64,000 nt of DNA from Salinivirgaceae bacterium (GCA_017527435.1 JAFXQB010000025.1:124001-188000); one strand, 5' to 3'; positions 49,111-59,129 are shown, numbered from the stretch's first letter. Numbers and translations are program-made. Notes: generated by a model from the letters alone, not told the origin.

Positions 49111-51537
49111 ATGACTATTAGAATTTTGAAACCTATTGTGTGCCTGTTGACAGTGGCGCTGGCGCTTGTGAATGGCAATGCCGCAGCAGCCGGCAAAAAC
49201 GTTAAAGGTACCGTGCTTGACGGGAAAACGGGCGAACCCATTGAGTTTGCTACCGTTGCGCTCTACAAGACCGCTGACCATGCTCTGTTTTCAGGTGGAA
49301 TAACCGATGCCAAGGGTGCTTTTTTGATTAAAAATGTACCGCAGGGTTCTTATACTTTCGAGATGGCCTATGTGGGATACGTTACTGTATCACAAGAGTT
49401 TGTGATTGAGGATGCCGATGTCAATCTTGGCCGCATCAAACTTCAGCCCGATGTGAAGCAGTTGGCCACCGTTGATGTGGTTTACGACCGTGCGGCCGTC
49501 GATTACAGAATTGACAAGCGCGTGGTGAACGTAGGGCAGCAGTTGAACGCTCTTTCGGGTACGGCTATCGATGTGCTCGAAAATGTGCCGTCTATCAAGG
49601 TCGATATCGACGGCAACGTGTCGTTACGCGGTAGCTCGTCGTTCACCGTGTTGATTGACGGTCGTCCGACACCGCTCGACGCCACCGACGCTCTGCGCCA
49701 GATTCCGGCCAGCAGCATCGAGAATATCGAGATAATCACCAACCCGTCAGCTAAATACGAGCCCGATGGCGCTTCGGGTGTGCTGAACATTATCACCAAA
49801 AAGAACTCGCTTAACGGCTTCAGCGGCATTTTCAACGCCGTTGCCGGAATACCAACCCGTTTGAGTGGCGATTTTTTATTAGATTATCGTTCAGGTAAAT
49901 GGCACGTGTTTGGGGGCGCGAACGGACGCATCAACGAGAGCCGTAACAAATCAGAACGCACGCGTTGGGTTGATAGCGACTCGTTGCGCAACTGGACATT
50001 GTCGAACGGAAAGTCGCATAGGCGAAACAATGGTTGGGGACTTAATGGCGGTGCCGATTACGAGATTTTTGAGAATGCCGTGCTGGGCTTCAACTTCCGC
50101 TATGGCCGTCACACCAACGACAATGACAATCGTATGGATTATCTGACATACAGCGAAATAAATGGTATCGCACAAAACGATTCATCGACCTATATAAGCA
50201 ACGGCAATAGCGGTAGCGGTGGAGGATTCCACTCTATTGGTTTATACTACAGCCAGCAATTCGATGGCAACACCGAACACTCGCTTGATATCCAGTTTAA
50301 TATGAACGGTCGCGATAATGACAGCGAATCGGAAAACTCGATGGAAGACACCGAGGGCAATATCACCTATGGCCAGAAAAACGTGCAGAGCGGGCCGGGC
50401 AACGGCTATCGGTTCAAGATTGACTATGCCAGGCCGCTTGGCGGACCATCGAAACTGAGTTTGGGCGCGCAAGGCCGTTTTATGCCAAGCGACGATAAGT
50501 ATGAGGTTGAGATGTATAACACACAATCAAAGAGTTACGAGCGTAAGGACGATTATAGTTATGAGACAAAATATCTGCGCCAGACATATTCGCTCTATGC
50601 AATGTTTGCCAGCGAGTGGGGCAATTTCGGTTATCAGGGTGGTTTGCGCGGAGAGTACACCTACCAGAATTTGGAATTGTCGGGTGACAACGGAACCTAT
50701 CATTTCTCAGATTTTGCAGTCTTCCCAACGGCTCACATTTCGTATGAACTGCCTGCCGACCAGCAGGTTATGCTGAGCTACACGCGTCGAATCAATCGCG
50801 CCCGCCCATGGCAGTTGCAGCCTTACGTTACTTGGCAGGACGCTTACAACGTGCGCCGTGGCAACCCCGAACTTGAGCCTGAGTATGTCAATTCAATCGA
50901 CTTTGGCTATCAAAAGAAATTCGGTGATAACTTTGTGGCCGTTGACGCTTATTATCGCTTGACGCAGAATAAGATAGAACGCATACAAACCATTTATGAG
51001 GGCTACAACGATGTGATTATGAACACTACACGCAACGTTGGTGAAGATTATGCCGCAGGCGCTGAAATCACATTCAATTACAGCCCGTTGAAATGGTATC
51101 AGTTGAACTTGATGGGCGATGTTTACAACTATCGCAAAGAGGGTGTTTATGATGGCATCGACTTCTCGCAGCACAGCTTCAACTGGAACGCGCGTATGAA
51201 CAATGTCTTCAAAATAGGCAATAACACGCGTATGCAGTTCGATATGTTTTATAGAAGCAAGTCCGTTACATCACAGGGATACGACAAGGCCTTTTTGACC
51301 GCAAGTTTCGCAGTTAAGCAGGAACTGCTCGACCGCAAGCTGTCGGTTACAATGCAGGCACGTAATATCTTCAACACCATCAAGCGCGAGCGCGTGACCG
51401 AAGGCCCGGGATTCTACACCGCCAACACCTTCCGTCCGCAATGGCCCAATCTGTCGGTAACGCTTTCGTACAAAATGAACAACTACAGCAGCCGCGACGA
51501 GGACGGCGAGTCGGCACCGGAAGGTGGATTTGAATAA
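49111..51537 (+). CDS. Outer-membrane beta-barrel protein with carboxypeptidase-regulatory domain (TonB-type)
   Basis: 808 residues from the ATG at 49111, with a signal peptide (about 1-27), a regulatory-like beta domain (about 30-110, VKGTVLDGKTGEPIEFATVA), a plug (about 115-235, VLENVPSIKVDIDGNVSLRG and SSIENIEIITNPSAKYEPDG) and an OMP_b-brl_3-type barrel with many Tyr/Asn-rich strands. It follows the AddB-like gene by 4 bp, which suggests co-transcription though the roles seem unrelated. No SusD neighbour; ligand unknown. Confidence 0.9.
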   Translation: MTIRILKPIVCLLTVALALVNGNAAAAGKNVKGTVLDGKTGEPIEFATVALYKTADHALFSGGITDAKGAFLIKNVPQGSYTFEMAYVGYVTVSQEFVIEDADVNLGRIKLQPDVKQLATVDVVYDRAAVDYRIDKRVVNVGQQLNALSGTAIDVLENVPSIKVDIDGNVSLRGSSSFTVLIDGRPTPLDATDALRQIPASSIENIEIITNPSAKYEPDGASGVLNIITKKNSLNGFSGIFNAVAGIPTRLSGDFLLDYRSGKWHVFGGANGRINESRNKSERTRWVDSDSLRNWTLSNGKSHRRNNGWGLNGGADYEIFENAVLGFNFRYGRHTNDNDNRMDYLTYSEINGIAQNDSSTYISNGNSGSGGGFHSIGLYYSQQFDGNTEHSLDIQFNMNGRDNDSESENSMEDTEGNITYGQKNVQSGPGNGYRFKIDYARPLGGPSKLSLGAQGRFMPSDDKYEVEMYNTQSKSYERKDDYSYETKYLRQTYSLYAMFASEWGNFGYQGGLRGEYTYQNLELSGDNGTYHFSDFAVFPTAHISYELPADQQVMLSYTRRINRARPWQLQPYVTWQDAYNVRRGNPELEPEYVNSIDFGYQKKFGDNFVAVDAYYRLTQNKIERIQTIYEGYNDVIMNTTRNVGEDYAAGAEITFNYSPLKWYQLNLMGDVYNYRKEGVYDGIDFSQHSFNWNARMNNVFKIGNNTRMQFDMFYRSKSVTSQGYDKAFLTASFAVKQELLDRKLSVTMQARNIFNTIKRERVTEGPGFYTANTFRPQWPNLSVTLSYKMNNYSSRDEDGESAPEGGFE

Positions 51538-51539
51538 AA

Positions 51540-52322
51540 TTAATTCAAACCTGTTCGGAGCAGAGTTATCAGGGTTTCGGGGGTAATGTCGTACTTGATT
51601 TCACCTTTGCGTACGAGTGAGATGCTTCCGGTTTCTTCCGACACCACAACGATTGACGCTTCGGTTTCGTTCGACATGCTCAGAGCGGCCCGGTGGCGCA
51701 AGCCAAGATGCGGCGGCAGTACAAGGTCGTCGTCGATTGGCAGAACACATCGCGCGGCCTTAATGTAGTCGCCAATGATGATCATTGCACCATCGTGCAT
51801 TGGACTGTTTTTGAAGAAGATGCTCTCAATCAGTCGGTGCGACACATCGGCGTTAAGAGTGTCGCCACTCTGAGCGAAAGTTGCAAGTTCCGAGTTGTCG
51901 GTAAGTACAATTAGAGCGCCCGTTTTGGTTTCCGACATATTGCGGCAGGCGCGCCCGATTTCACGCAAAGTGTTTTCTGATGTGGTGAAATTGCCCGAGT
52001 CGGAAAAGTGCCGTGCCAGAGCAAAGCGTTTTTTCATAAAGTCGGTGTTGCCCAATAGCAGTAGGAACTTTCTGATTTCCTGTTGGAAAAGAATGATGAC
52101 GGCAATCACACCAACGCTGATGAACGAGTCGAGAATGGTGGACAGCAGGCTGAGATTCAGGAATTTGACAATCAGCCATACCAGATAGAGCAACATCAGA
52201 CCGACAAAAATATTCATGGCCACCGTACCACGCACTAGTTTGTAGAGTTGGTAAAGGATAATGGCCACAAGCAGAATGTCGATTAAATCGGCAAAACCGA
52301 ATGTTATAAAAAGCAGCCCCAT
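51540..52322 (-). CDS. cdaA: Diadenylate cyclase (c-di-AMP synthase) CdaA
   Basis: 260 residues: three membrane helices within 1-82, then a DAC domain (about 110-240). The catalytic motifs are DGAMIII (Asp177-Gly-Ala179) and LGLRHRAALS (Arg209-His-Arg211). It makes c-di-AMP from two ATP at the inner membrane. YbbR-type proteins such as the one at 6913-7902 regulate CdaA in Firmicutes. It converges with the barrel gene, only 2 bp from its stop. Confidence 0.96.
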   Translation of the reverse strand: MGLLFITFGFADLIDILLVAIILYQLYKLVRGTVAMNIFVGLMLLYLVWLIVKFLNLSLLSTILDSFISVGVIAVIILFQQEIRKFLLLLGNTDFMKKRFALARHFSDSGNFTTSENTLREIGRACRNMSETKTGALIVLTDNSELATFAQSGDTLNADVSHRLIESIFFKNSPMHDGAMIIIGDYIKAARCVLPIDDDLVLPPHLGLRHRAALSMSNETEASIVVVSEETGSISLVRKGEIKYDITPETLITLLRTGLN

Positions 52323-52556
52323 CGGTCGTAATTTTTTGACGTGCTAAGATAAGACGAGTTGAAGAATTTTTTGCGTAAGTCGGACATTTTCATCCAAAAA
52401 ATGCCGAAAACGTTGGCAAACAACCATTTTGCAATACTAATCGTACTTGTATAAATTATATTAAACTGCTAATAATCAGTCGGCTAACAGTTTTAATTGG
52501 TTTGTTGTCGCACAAATATTTTTTATTATACATTTACACTATCAAAAAATCTATCT

Positions 52557-53573
52557 ATGATAAGCAAGTACATAAAAGAACTGATACCCGGCAATTCAAG
52601 GATTATAATTCCAGATTTCGGTGCATTCATGATTCAGGACACGCCATCAGGTAAAGTCATATCGTTCAACGATTTTCTTAAGTTCAACGATAGTGTTCTG
52701 CTCAACAAGATTATCACAAGCGAGAAGGTTGACGCTGCCAAAGGAAAGGAAGCCATAAAGGCATATGTGGCGGAAATTGAGATTGCTTTCAAGGCAGGAG
52801 AGAGTTTTGCTGTAGAAGGTGTCGGCTATCTGTCGAAAGATGGTCAGAACAACATCAACTTTGTGCAAGACGAAAGTGCAAAGGCAAAGGGTAAAACGAA
52901 AGCCGCAGCAAAGTCGAAAGCCGAGCCAAAGGCTGAAGTGAAGGCCGAAGATGCGAAACCGGCATCGGCACCTGCAGCAGAACCCAAGGCCGCCGCACCT
53001 GAAGCGAAACAGCAACCGGCCGCTGCACCGCAGCCAACCGCAACACCAAAGACAACTACTTATATTAACAACAGTTATACAAATAATAAAATGGAAATAA
53101 AAACTAAAAACAATAAGTCGGTTACTACCGTCTTAATCATCGTTGCAGCATTAGTTATTGTTGGCGTCCTTGTTTGGATGGCCATCGATTTTAATTGGTT
53201 TGGTCCGTTCAAAAAGGCCAAGGAAGCCCCGGCAGCACCAGTTGAAGTTATTGATACCACACCGGTTGTTGATACTGTCGCTGTTGACACAGTGGCCGTT
53301 GTCGAAGAGCCCGAGCCTGTGATTGTTTCGGAACCTACTGTTGATCCTAGCTCGAAGCGTTGCCACATTATTGCCGGCAGTTTCCAGATTGAGTCGAACG
53401 CCTTACGCTATCAGGAAGATATGCGCAGCCGTGGCTATGATGCTCAGATTGTGACTCGCAACACAGGTTACTACTACGTCAGCATCAAGCAGTTCGACAC
53501 TCGTGCTGAAGCAGTTGCTGAATGGCGCAATATGGTATATGAGAATCCGAATCTCTGGATTTTGATAAAATAA
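52557..53573 (+). CDS. HU-like / transmembrane / SPOR domain protein
   Basis: 338 residues from the ATG at 52557. The N-terminus (1-105, ISKYIKELIPGNSRIIIPDF) is the Bacteroidota CCDC81-type HU domain; a Lys/Ala/Pro-rich linker (about 107-165) follows, then one membrane helix (189-210), an acidic Val/Thr/Pro periplasmic linker, and a C-terminal SPOR domain (about 262-338, CHIIAGSFQIESNALRYQED). SPOR binds denuded septal peptidoglycan. The architecture could link nucleoid or cytoplasmic partners to the septum; whether the HU part really binds DNA is open. Confidence 0.9.
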   Translation: MISKYIKELIPGNSRIIIPDFGAFMIQDTPSGKVISFNDFLKFNDSVLLNKIITSEKVDAAKGKEAIKAYVAEIEIAFKAGESFAVEGVGYLSKDGQNNINFVQDESAKAKGKTKAAAKSKAEPKAEVKAEDAKPASAPAAEPKAAAPEAKQQPAAAPQPTATPKTTTYINNSYTNNKMEIKTKNNKSVTTVLIIVAALVIVGVLVWMAIDFNWFGPFKKAKEAPAAPVEVIDTTPVVDTVAVDTVAVVEEPEPVIVSEPTVDPSSKRCHIIAGSFQIESNALRYQEDMRSRGYDAQIVTRNTGYYYVSIKQFDTRAEAVAEWRNMVYENPNLWILIK

Positions 53574-53595
53574 TGTGTATACATAATATGTATTG

Positions 53596-53632
53596 AAAAA
53601 AGGCTTCAAACTTATGTTTGAAGCCTTTTTTG
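53596..53632. terminator. Bidirectional intrinsic terminator
   Basis: Perfect 15-bp stem AAAAAGGCTTCAAAC / GTTTGAAGCCTTTTT with a 5-nt loop between convergent genes. Confidence 0.9.
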
Positions 53633-53650
53633 TGCTTATGCACACCATTA

Positions 53651-54352
53651 TTAAATCCACCCCTTCACCCAATAATATGCTGTTGCGAAATACTCGCGGA
53701 AGCAGACGATTTCGAGTTGCAGATAGTTCCAGAACGTGTATCGCAGGTTGGTGCTCTCAATGTCGGGAACGAGCTGATTCCCTTTTAGTTTACGCTTGTC
53801 GAGAGTAAGGTCGAAATCGACAGTGCTCTCAAACGCGCCTATGCCGTAAATGTTGCTGATGCCGCATTTTTTCAGGCATTTCAAGGTGCGTGAAAGATGT
53901 TCGGGTGCGGTGATTATCAGTAAATTGGCACTGCGCAGTTGCGGAAAACTATCGGCAAGGCAGACCGACTGCGAGCGCGTGTTGCTTCCGCCAGTCATAT
54001 AAAAAATGCTGTCGGGCGCAAGGCCGCTGCCGACAAGATATTTCGTCATTTCAGCTTGACAAACAGAGTCTTGCGGGTGGACAAGAACAACGGGCGTATG
54101 CAAATTTCGCGCAAACTCGGCCGCGTAGTAAAGCCTTATCAGATTGCTGCCCGACGGCATTCCCGCGCCGCCGAACATAACAACATAGTCAGGACGGAAA
54201 TTTGCTGCCGAATCACTTTTCCACGCCGAATCCTCGCCCAAACTGCGGTGCATATAAAATGGTGCAGGCGTCAGCGCTAAAATATTCAGGATAAGAAATA
54301 TAGCACCTAATGAAATGAATAACCACTTTAATATGGTGAATGGGGTTTTCAT
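53651..54352 (-). CDS. YdcF/SanA-like DUF218 membrane protein
   Basis: 233 residues with one N-terminal membrane helix (about 8-30) and a DUF218 domain: YVVMFGGAGMPSGSNLIRLYYAAEF, VVLVHPQDSVCQAEM, SNTRSQSVCLADSF and LLIITAPEHLSRTLKCLKK. Proteins of this family (SanA, ElyC, YdcF) influence envelope integrity and cell-wall precursor use; the reaction is not known. Monocistronic, ending at a shared terminator. Confidence 0.87.
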   Translation of the reverse strand: MKTPFTILKWLFISLGAIFLILNILALTPAPFYMHRSLGEDSAWKSDSAANFRPDYVVMFGGAGMPSGSNLIRLYYAAEFARNLHTPVVLVHPQDSVCQAEMTKYLVGSGLAPDSIFYMTGGSNTRSQSVCLADSFPQLRSANLLIITAPEHLSRTLKCLKKCGISNIYGIGAFESTVDFDLTLDKRKLKGNQLVPDIESTNLRYTFWNYLQLEIVCFREYFATAYYWVKGWI

Positions 54353-54408
54353 TTATATGCAGTTTATTATTATGCTAAAACATTAAGTTTTAGGGTGAAA
54401 ACTATTGG

Positions 54409-54795
54409 TTAATCTCGAAAGAATAACTTTGCGAGTCCATAATAAATGACAGGCATTGCAAAATATAATACCCAACTCCCAAATGAAGCAAAACTAAAAT
54501 AATAGGATTTATAATGGAAAAGTAAAAATGAAATCAGCCAATACAGTATAAAAGTGATTGTTGAGCCGATTAGTATTACCTTACTAAAAGATGCAAATTT
54601 CTTTTTTATCGCGATTATGGCAATGGCTAGAGGAATACTATGAACAAAAGGTACTATTATATAATGAAGAAAAAAAATAAAATACCAATCGCATACTCCA
54701 TTACCATAGGGTGGTATATAAGATACAATAAGACCAGATAAGATATAAAGAAATCCAAAAAATATGATTTTATTTTCAAATGGCATTTTACTCAT
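54409..54795 (-). CDS. Four-helix membrane protein of unknown function
   Basis: 128 residues from the ATG at 54795 (MSKMPFENKIIFFGF); a TTG further upstream would overlap lon. Four hydrophobic segments fill the protein (about 8-25, 36-62, 72-92 and 98-122), with almost no soluble part and many Phe/Tyr. Strongly AT-rich compared with lon. No family recognised. Confidence 0.6.
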   Translation of the reverse strand: MSKMPFENKIIFFGFLYILSGLIVSYIPPYGNGVCDWYFIFFLHYIIVPFVHSIPLAIAIIAIKKKFASFSKVILIGSTITFILYWLISFLLFHYKSYYFSFASFGSWVLYFAMPVIYYGLAKLFFRD

Positions 54796-54832
54796 AATAT
54801 GATACAAATTAGGAAATAGAATCAATGTTTCC

Positions 54833-57292
54833 TTAAACTGCAATCTCTATCGCCCCCTCAACCTTCTCCTCCAGCAGCGCATTTTGCAACACTTCCTCAA
54901 TGGTGCTCACGTAGATAAACTCCAGACCTTCAACGTATTCGGGTTTGATTTCCTCAATGTCTTTGCGGTTCTGCTCGCACAGAATCACCGTTTTTATGCC
55001 AGCGCGTTTGGCGGCCAGAATCTTCTCGCGGATGCCGCCCACGGGCAGAACCTTGCCACGCAGCGTAATCTCGCCCGTCATTGCCAGAGCCTTGCGCACC
55101 TTGCGCTGCGTGAATGCCGACGCCAGCGATGTCACCATTGTCACGCCTGCCGACGGGCCGTCTTTCGGAATGGCGCCTTCGGGCACGTGGATGTGCACAT
55201 TCCACTTCTCAAAAATTTCAGGCTTCAGGCCGAATTTGGTGGCGTGCGCCTTGATGTACTCCAGCGCCAGAGTGGCCGACTCCTTCATAACGTCGCCCAA
55301 ATTGCCTGTGAGCGTGAGCGTTCCCTTGCCGCGGCTCAGGCTTGTCTCAATGAAAAGGATGTCGCCGCCCACGGCCGTCCACGCCAGTCCTGTGACAACG
55401 CCCGCAAAGCGGTTATCGTCGTACATATCAGGCGAATAGATGGGTTTGCCAAGATATTCGACAATGTTTTCAGCCGTCAGGTTTTCGGGCACGGGCTCGC
55501 CAAAGACGATTTTTTTGGCAATCTTCCGCGAAATCTCGGCCACGCGCTTGTCGAGTTCGCGAACGCCCGACTCGCGGGTGTAGTTCGCAATCAGGTAGGT
55601 GAGTGAAGCGTCGTCCATAGCAAACGGATGTTGCTCCAAACCGTTCTCTTTCAACTGTTTCGGAATCAGATGCTGCCGCGCGATGGCGATTTTCTCCTCA
55701 ATCACGTAGCCGCTCACCTCAATCATTTCCATACGGTCGCGCAGTGGCGCGCTGATGGGCGCAACGCTGTTGGCCGTGGCAATGAACATTACGTTCGACA
55801 GGTCGAAATCAACGTCGAGATAGTTATCGTGGAATGCGCCATTTTGTTCAGGGTCAAGCACTTCGAGCAGAGCCGACGCGGGGTCGCCGTGATAGTCGTT
55901 CGACACCTTGTCAATCTCGTCGAGCACAAAAACGGGGTTGGCCGATTTGGCTTTTTTGATGTTCTCGATGATGCGGCCAGGCATTGCGCCGATGTAGGTG
56001 CGGCGGTGTCCGCGGATTTCGGCCTCGTCGTGCAGGCCGCCCAGCGACATTCGCACGTATTTGCGCCCAAGCGCTTCGGCAATCGACCGCCCAAGCGACG
56101 TTTTGCCCACTCCAGGCGGGCCGTAAAGGCACAGAATAGGCGATTTCAGGTTGCCCTTGAGTTTCAGAACTGCCAGATGCTCTAGAATGCGCTCTTTCAC
56201 CTTCTCAAGTCCACAGTGCTGACTGTCAAGTATTTCGCGTGCGCGATTCATATCAAAATTGTCGTCGGTGTACTCGCCCCACGGCAAATCGAGCAGCGTT
56301 TGCAGATAGTTGAGTTGGATTGAATATTCGCCCGAAGCGGCGTTCAGATGTTGCAGTTTTTCAATCTCCTTGTCGAAATAATCGGCCATTTCCTTGCTCC
56401 ACTTTTTCTGTTTCGCCTTGTCTTTCAGGTTTTTGGCTTCTTTTTCGGTGGGGTTTCCGCCCAACTCGTCCTGAATGGTTTTTATTTGTTGGTTCAGGAA
56501 GAACTCGCGCTGCTGCTTGTTGAGTTCCGCCCGCACTTTCGATTGTATATCTTCCTTAAGTTGAACCTTTTGCATTTCCTGCGACAGCAGTTCGAGCAAC
56601 CTCACGCTGCGGTTGAAAACGTTCGATTCCTCAAGCAGTTCCTGTTTCGCTTCGGTGTTGATGGCGGTGTTGACGCACACAAAATTTATCAGGAAGAAGG
56701 CGTTCTCGATGTTGCGCAAAGCGAAAACCGCCTCGTTCGGCATTCCAGGCGTCATTTGGATTATCTTCGACGACAAGTCGCGAATTGAACTTGTAATAGC
56801 CTCAAATTCGGCAAGTTGGCTGTCGTCGGGCAGCACTTCGTCGATGACGGAAATGTTGGCGGTGCAATACGGCTCCGTCGCAATGTAGTTGTTGATGACA
56901 AACCGACGCTTGCCCTGAACAATGATTGTTGTGGTGTTGTCGGGCATTTCCAATATCTTGACAATCTGCACAATAGTGCCGCAATTGTACAAGTCTTCGG
57001 GCTTCGGGTCCTCAACGTTGAAATCGCGTTGGGCAATGGCGCCCACAATTTTGTCCTTGCGGTACGACTGCCGCACCAGTTCAAGCGATTTTTCGCGCCC
57101 GACGCTGATAGGAATCAGCACGCCAGGAAAGATAACCATATTGCGCAGCGGCAGGATTGGCAGTTCGTCAGGAATCTCAATCCTCTCATTCGGGTGGCCG
57201 CCTTCCGACATAATCGGAATAAAACTCGCCTCCATTCCGTCGCCGTCCGACGCCATTATCCCTTCAATCTTTATTTCTTTTTTCGAACTCAT
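54833..57292 (-). CDS. lon: ATP-dependent protease Lon
   Basis: 819 residues from the ATG at 57292 (an upstream TTG is unlikely). N-terminal LON substrate domain (about 40-250, LPILPLRNMVIFPGVLIPIS), coiled-coil region, AAA+ with Walker A GPPGVGKT (391-398) and Walker B VFVLDEIDK, and the proteolytic domain with the Ser714-Lys757 dyad (PKDGPSAGVTM and GGIREKILAA). It degrades damaged and regulatory proteins in the cytoplasm. Length is normal. Confidence 0.98.
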   Translation of the reverse strand: MSSKKEIKIEGIMASDGDGMEASFIPIMSEGGHPNERIEIPDELPILPLRNMVIFPGVLIPISVGREKSLELVRQSYRKDKIVGAIAQRDFNVEDPKPEDLYNCGTIVQIVKILEMPDNTTTIIVQGKRRFVINNYIATEPYCTANISVIDEVLPDDSQLAEFEAITSSIRDLSSKIIQMTPGMPNEAVFALRNIENAFFLINFVCVNTAINTEAKQELLEESNVFNRSVRLLELLSQEMQKVQLKEDIQSKVRAELNKQQREFFLNQQIKTIQDELGGNPTEKEAKNLKDKAKQKKWSKEMADYFDKEIEKLQHLNAASGEYSIQLNYLQTLLDLPWGEYTDDNFDMNRAREILDSQHCGLEKVKERILEHLAVLKLKGNLKSPILCLYGPPGVGKTSLGRSIAEALGRKYVRMSLGGLHDEAEIRGHRRTYIGAMPGRIIENIKKAKSANPVFVLDEIDKVSNDYHGDPASALLEVLDPEQNGAFHDNYLDVDFDLSNVMFIATANSVAPISAPLRDRMEMIEVSGYVIEEKIAIARQHLIPKQLKENGLEQHPFAMDDASLTYLIANYTRESGVRELDKRVAEISRKIAKKIVFGEPVPENLTAENIVEYLGKPIYSPDMYDDNRFAGVVTGLAWTAVGGDILFIETSLSRGKGTLTLTGNLGDVMKESATLALEYIKAHATKFGLKPEIFEKWNVHIHVPEGAIPKDGPSAGVTMVTSLASAFTQRKVRKALAMTGEITLRGKVLPVGGIREKILAAKRAGIKTVILCEQNRKDIEEIKPEYVEGLEFIYVSTIEEVLQNALLEEKVEGAIEIAV

Positions 57293-57408
57293 AATCAATG
57301 AAATATAACCTATATTGTTGAGAAAGTTGAGAAGGTTTAGAAACTAAACTCTCTCAACAGCGAAGCGCTAAACTTTCTAAACTTCTAACCCCCTAAACTT
57401 CTAACCTT

Positions 57409-58608
57409 TTAACTCTTATACCCTCCACGGTATTTTGCGGTCAAGCCGAAAACGTCGGCAATCAGTTGGCGGTCGATGTCGCTCAACTGCAGGCCGCGGC
57501 GCGCCAGAACACGTTCGGCAACTTGGCACAGCGTTTCGGGCGTGCAGGGCTTGAATCCAGCCGAGCCGCCCCACATAAACGACGGCACAAAATTTCGCGG
57601 AAAGCCTGAACCATAGATGTTTGCGCCCACGCCGACCACCGTTCCAGTGTTCAGCATTGTGTTGATGGCCGTGCGGCTGTAGTCGCCCATTACAAGGCCG
57701 CAGAACTGCAGTCCCGTCTTCACAAATTTGCCTTCGGGGTAGTTCCACTGACGCACTTCGGCGTAGTCGTTCTTCAGGTTCGAGCAGTTGGTGTCGGCAC
57801 CAAAGTTGCACCATTCGCCAACCACGGTGTTGCCCAAGAATCCGTCGTGAGCCTTGTTGCTGTTGCCGAAAATCACAACGTTGTTCAGTTCGCCGCCCAC
57901 CTTCGAGTGCGGTCCCACGGTTGTGGGCCCGTAAATCTTCGCGCCCATTTTCACCACCGAACCCGTGCAGAGCGCAAACGGTCCGCGGATGCACGAGCCT
58001 TCCATAATCTCGCTGTTGCGACCGATGTAGATGGGGCCGTTGGTGGTGTTCAGAATGCAGCACTCAACCACCGCGCCGTGCTCAACAAAAATGTCGCCCG
58101 TGCCGATGATGCGGTTTGACGCGCTCAACTGCGCCGATTTGCGCCCTTTGGTGATGATGCGGAAATCGTGCTCAATGGCGTCGCCGTTGTTGCGAAAAAT
58201 GTCCGACAGTTGCTCAACGCGATGACATTCAGATATTTGCTGCGTATAATCCTTAAAGGCGATGCTTGTCGGGTCGAAGCGTTCGGCCTGCGCCTTATCC
58301 AAACGGATGGCCGTCACCGAATCGTCGCACACCAGCGCCTGCCCAGGTTGCAGTTCCTCGAGTTCGGCCAGCAGTTCGGCCGTCGGAATCACCGTGCCGT
58401 TGATGAAAATATTGTCGGCACCGACCGTCATTGGAAACTTTGCCCGCAAGTGCGGCCTTGTGCAGTACGACAATGGCTCGCCAACCAGATATTTTTCCCA
58501 CTTCTCGCGAATGGTGAGAATGCCCACACGGATTTCGGCCGCGGGCCGAGTGAAGGTCAAGGGAAGCAGTTCGTCCCAAGTGCTGTCGTCGAAGAGTATA
58601 TAATTCAT
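57409..58608 (-). CDS. GlmU-family nucleotidyltransferase/left-handed beta-helix protein
   Basis: 399 residues. The N-terminus MNYILFDDSTWDELLPLTFT matches the Bacteroidota GlmU-family protein rather than classical GlmU; the usual GXGTRM loop is absent and replaced by the TRPAAEIRVGILTIREKW region. The C-terminal half is a left-handed beta-helix of hexapeptide repeats (IYIGRNSEIMEGSCIRGPFA, VKMGAKIYGPTTVG). It probably transfers a nucleotidyl or acyl group to a sugar phosphate; substrate unknown. It is upstream of lon on the same strand, 116 bp apart. Confidence 0.85.
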   Translation of the reverse strand: MNYILFDDSTWDELLPLTFTRPAAEIRVGILTIREKWEKYLVGEPLSYCTRPHLRAKFPMTVGADNIFINGTVIPTAELLAELEELQPGQALVCDDSVTAIRLDKAQAERFDPTSIAFKDYTQQISECHRVEQLSDIFRNNGDAIEHDFRIITKGRKSAQLSASNRIIGTGDIFVEHGAVVECCILNTTNGPIYIGRNSEIMEGSCIRGPFALCTGSVVKMGAKIYGPTTVGPHSKVGGELNNVVIFGNSNKAHDGFLGNTVVGEWCNFGADTNCSNLKNDYAEVRQWNYPEGKFVKTGLQFCGLVMGDYSRTAINTMLNTGTVVGVGANIYGSGFPRNFVPSFMWGGSAGFKPCTPETLCQVAERVLARRGLQLSDIDRQLIADVFGLTAKYRGGYKS

Positions 58609-58683
58609 AATCGTCGGTTTTTATTGTCGGCAAATTATAAATTTTCTTTTAATGACGCAGTTTTTTTCGGGGAAAGGGTTTTT

Positions 58684-58715
58684 TGACAACAGACTTCAGA
58701 CTACGGACAACAGAC
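58684..58715. repeat. Dispersed CAGACAACAGAC-type repeat, copy 3
   Basis: Text GACAACAGACTTCAGACTAC then GGACAACAGACG, related to 13695-13727. Confidence 0.55.
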
Positions 58716-58738
58716 GATGGGAACCGACATAATGGTCA

Positions 58739-59083
58739 TTAGTAGCGAAATCCTTCAGGTGGTATTTTATCTTCGGGAAAGTGGTCGTTCGCTATAAACA
58801 AATACTCGTCAATCAGTTTGTAGAACTCACAAATCGAGCCTTTAATGTCATAAGTCCATTTGCCCCACGACGTAAACATTGTAGTTAGCAGGTTATACGG
58901 TATATCAGGATATATTTTGCCATTTATACTTTTGTAGTAATCGGCTTCTCCGCCAAGCACACCTCCATTCTCAACATAAACACGTTCCATATCCCAGAAC
59001 CAAGCCATATTTCCGTCTTTGTTTGGGTTTTCTTTTTGTCCAGCGTAGTATCTACATTGTTTAAGCAGTTCCTCCCGTTCCAT
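58739..59083 (-). CDS. Small soluble protein of unknown function
   Basis: 114 residues rich in aromatic residues (AWFWDMERVYVENGGVLGGE, TSWGKWTYD, EFYKLIDEYLF). No signal peptide or membrane segment. The WFWDMERVYV pattern and small size recall immunity-like or phage-related small proteins, but I have no firm basis. It follows the membrane protein gene at 59130 by 46 bp on the same strand; both are AT-richer than neighbours. Confidence 0.55.
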   Translation of the reverse strand: MEREELLKQCRYYAGQKENPNKDGNMAWFWDMERVYVENGGVLGGEADYYKSINGKIYPDIPYNLLTTMFTSWGKWTYDIKGSICEFYKLIDEYLFIANDHFPEDKIPPEGFRY

Positions 59084-59129
59084 ATCTGTAGTTTTGTTCT
59101 CGACTCATAATTGCCATTATGCAAAACCA

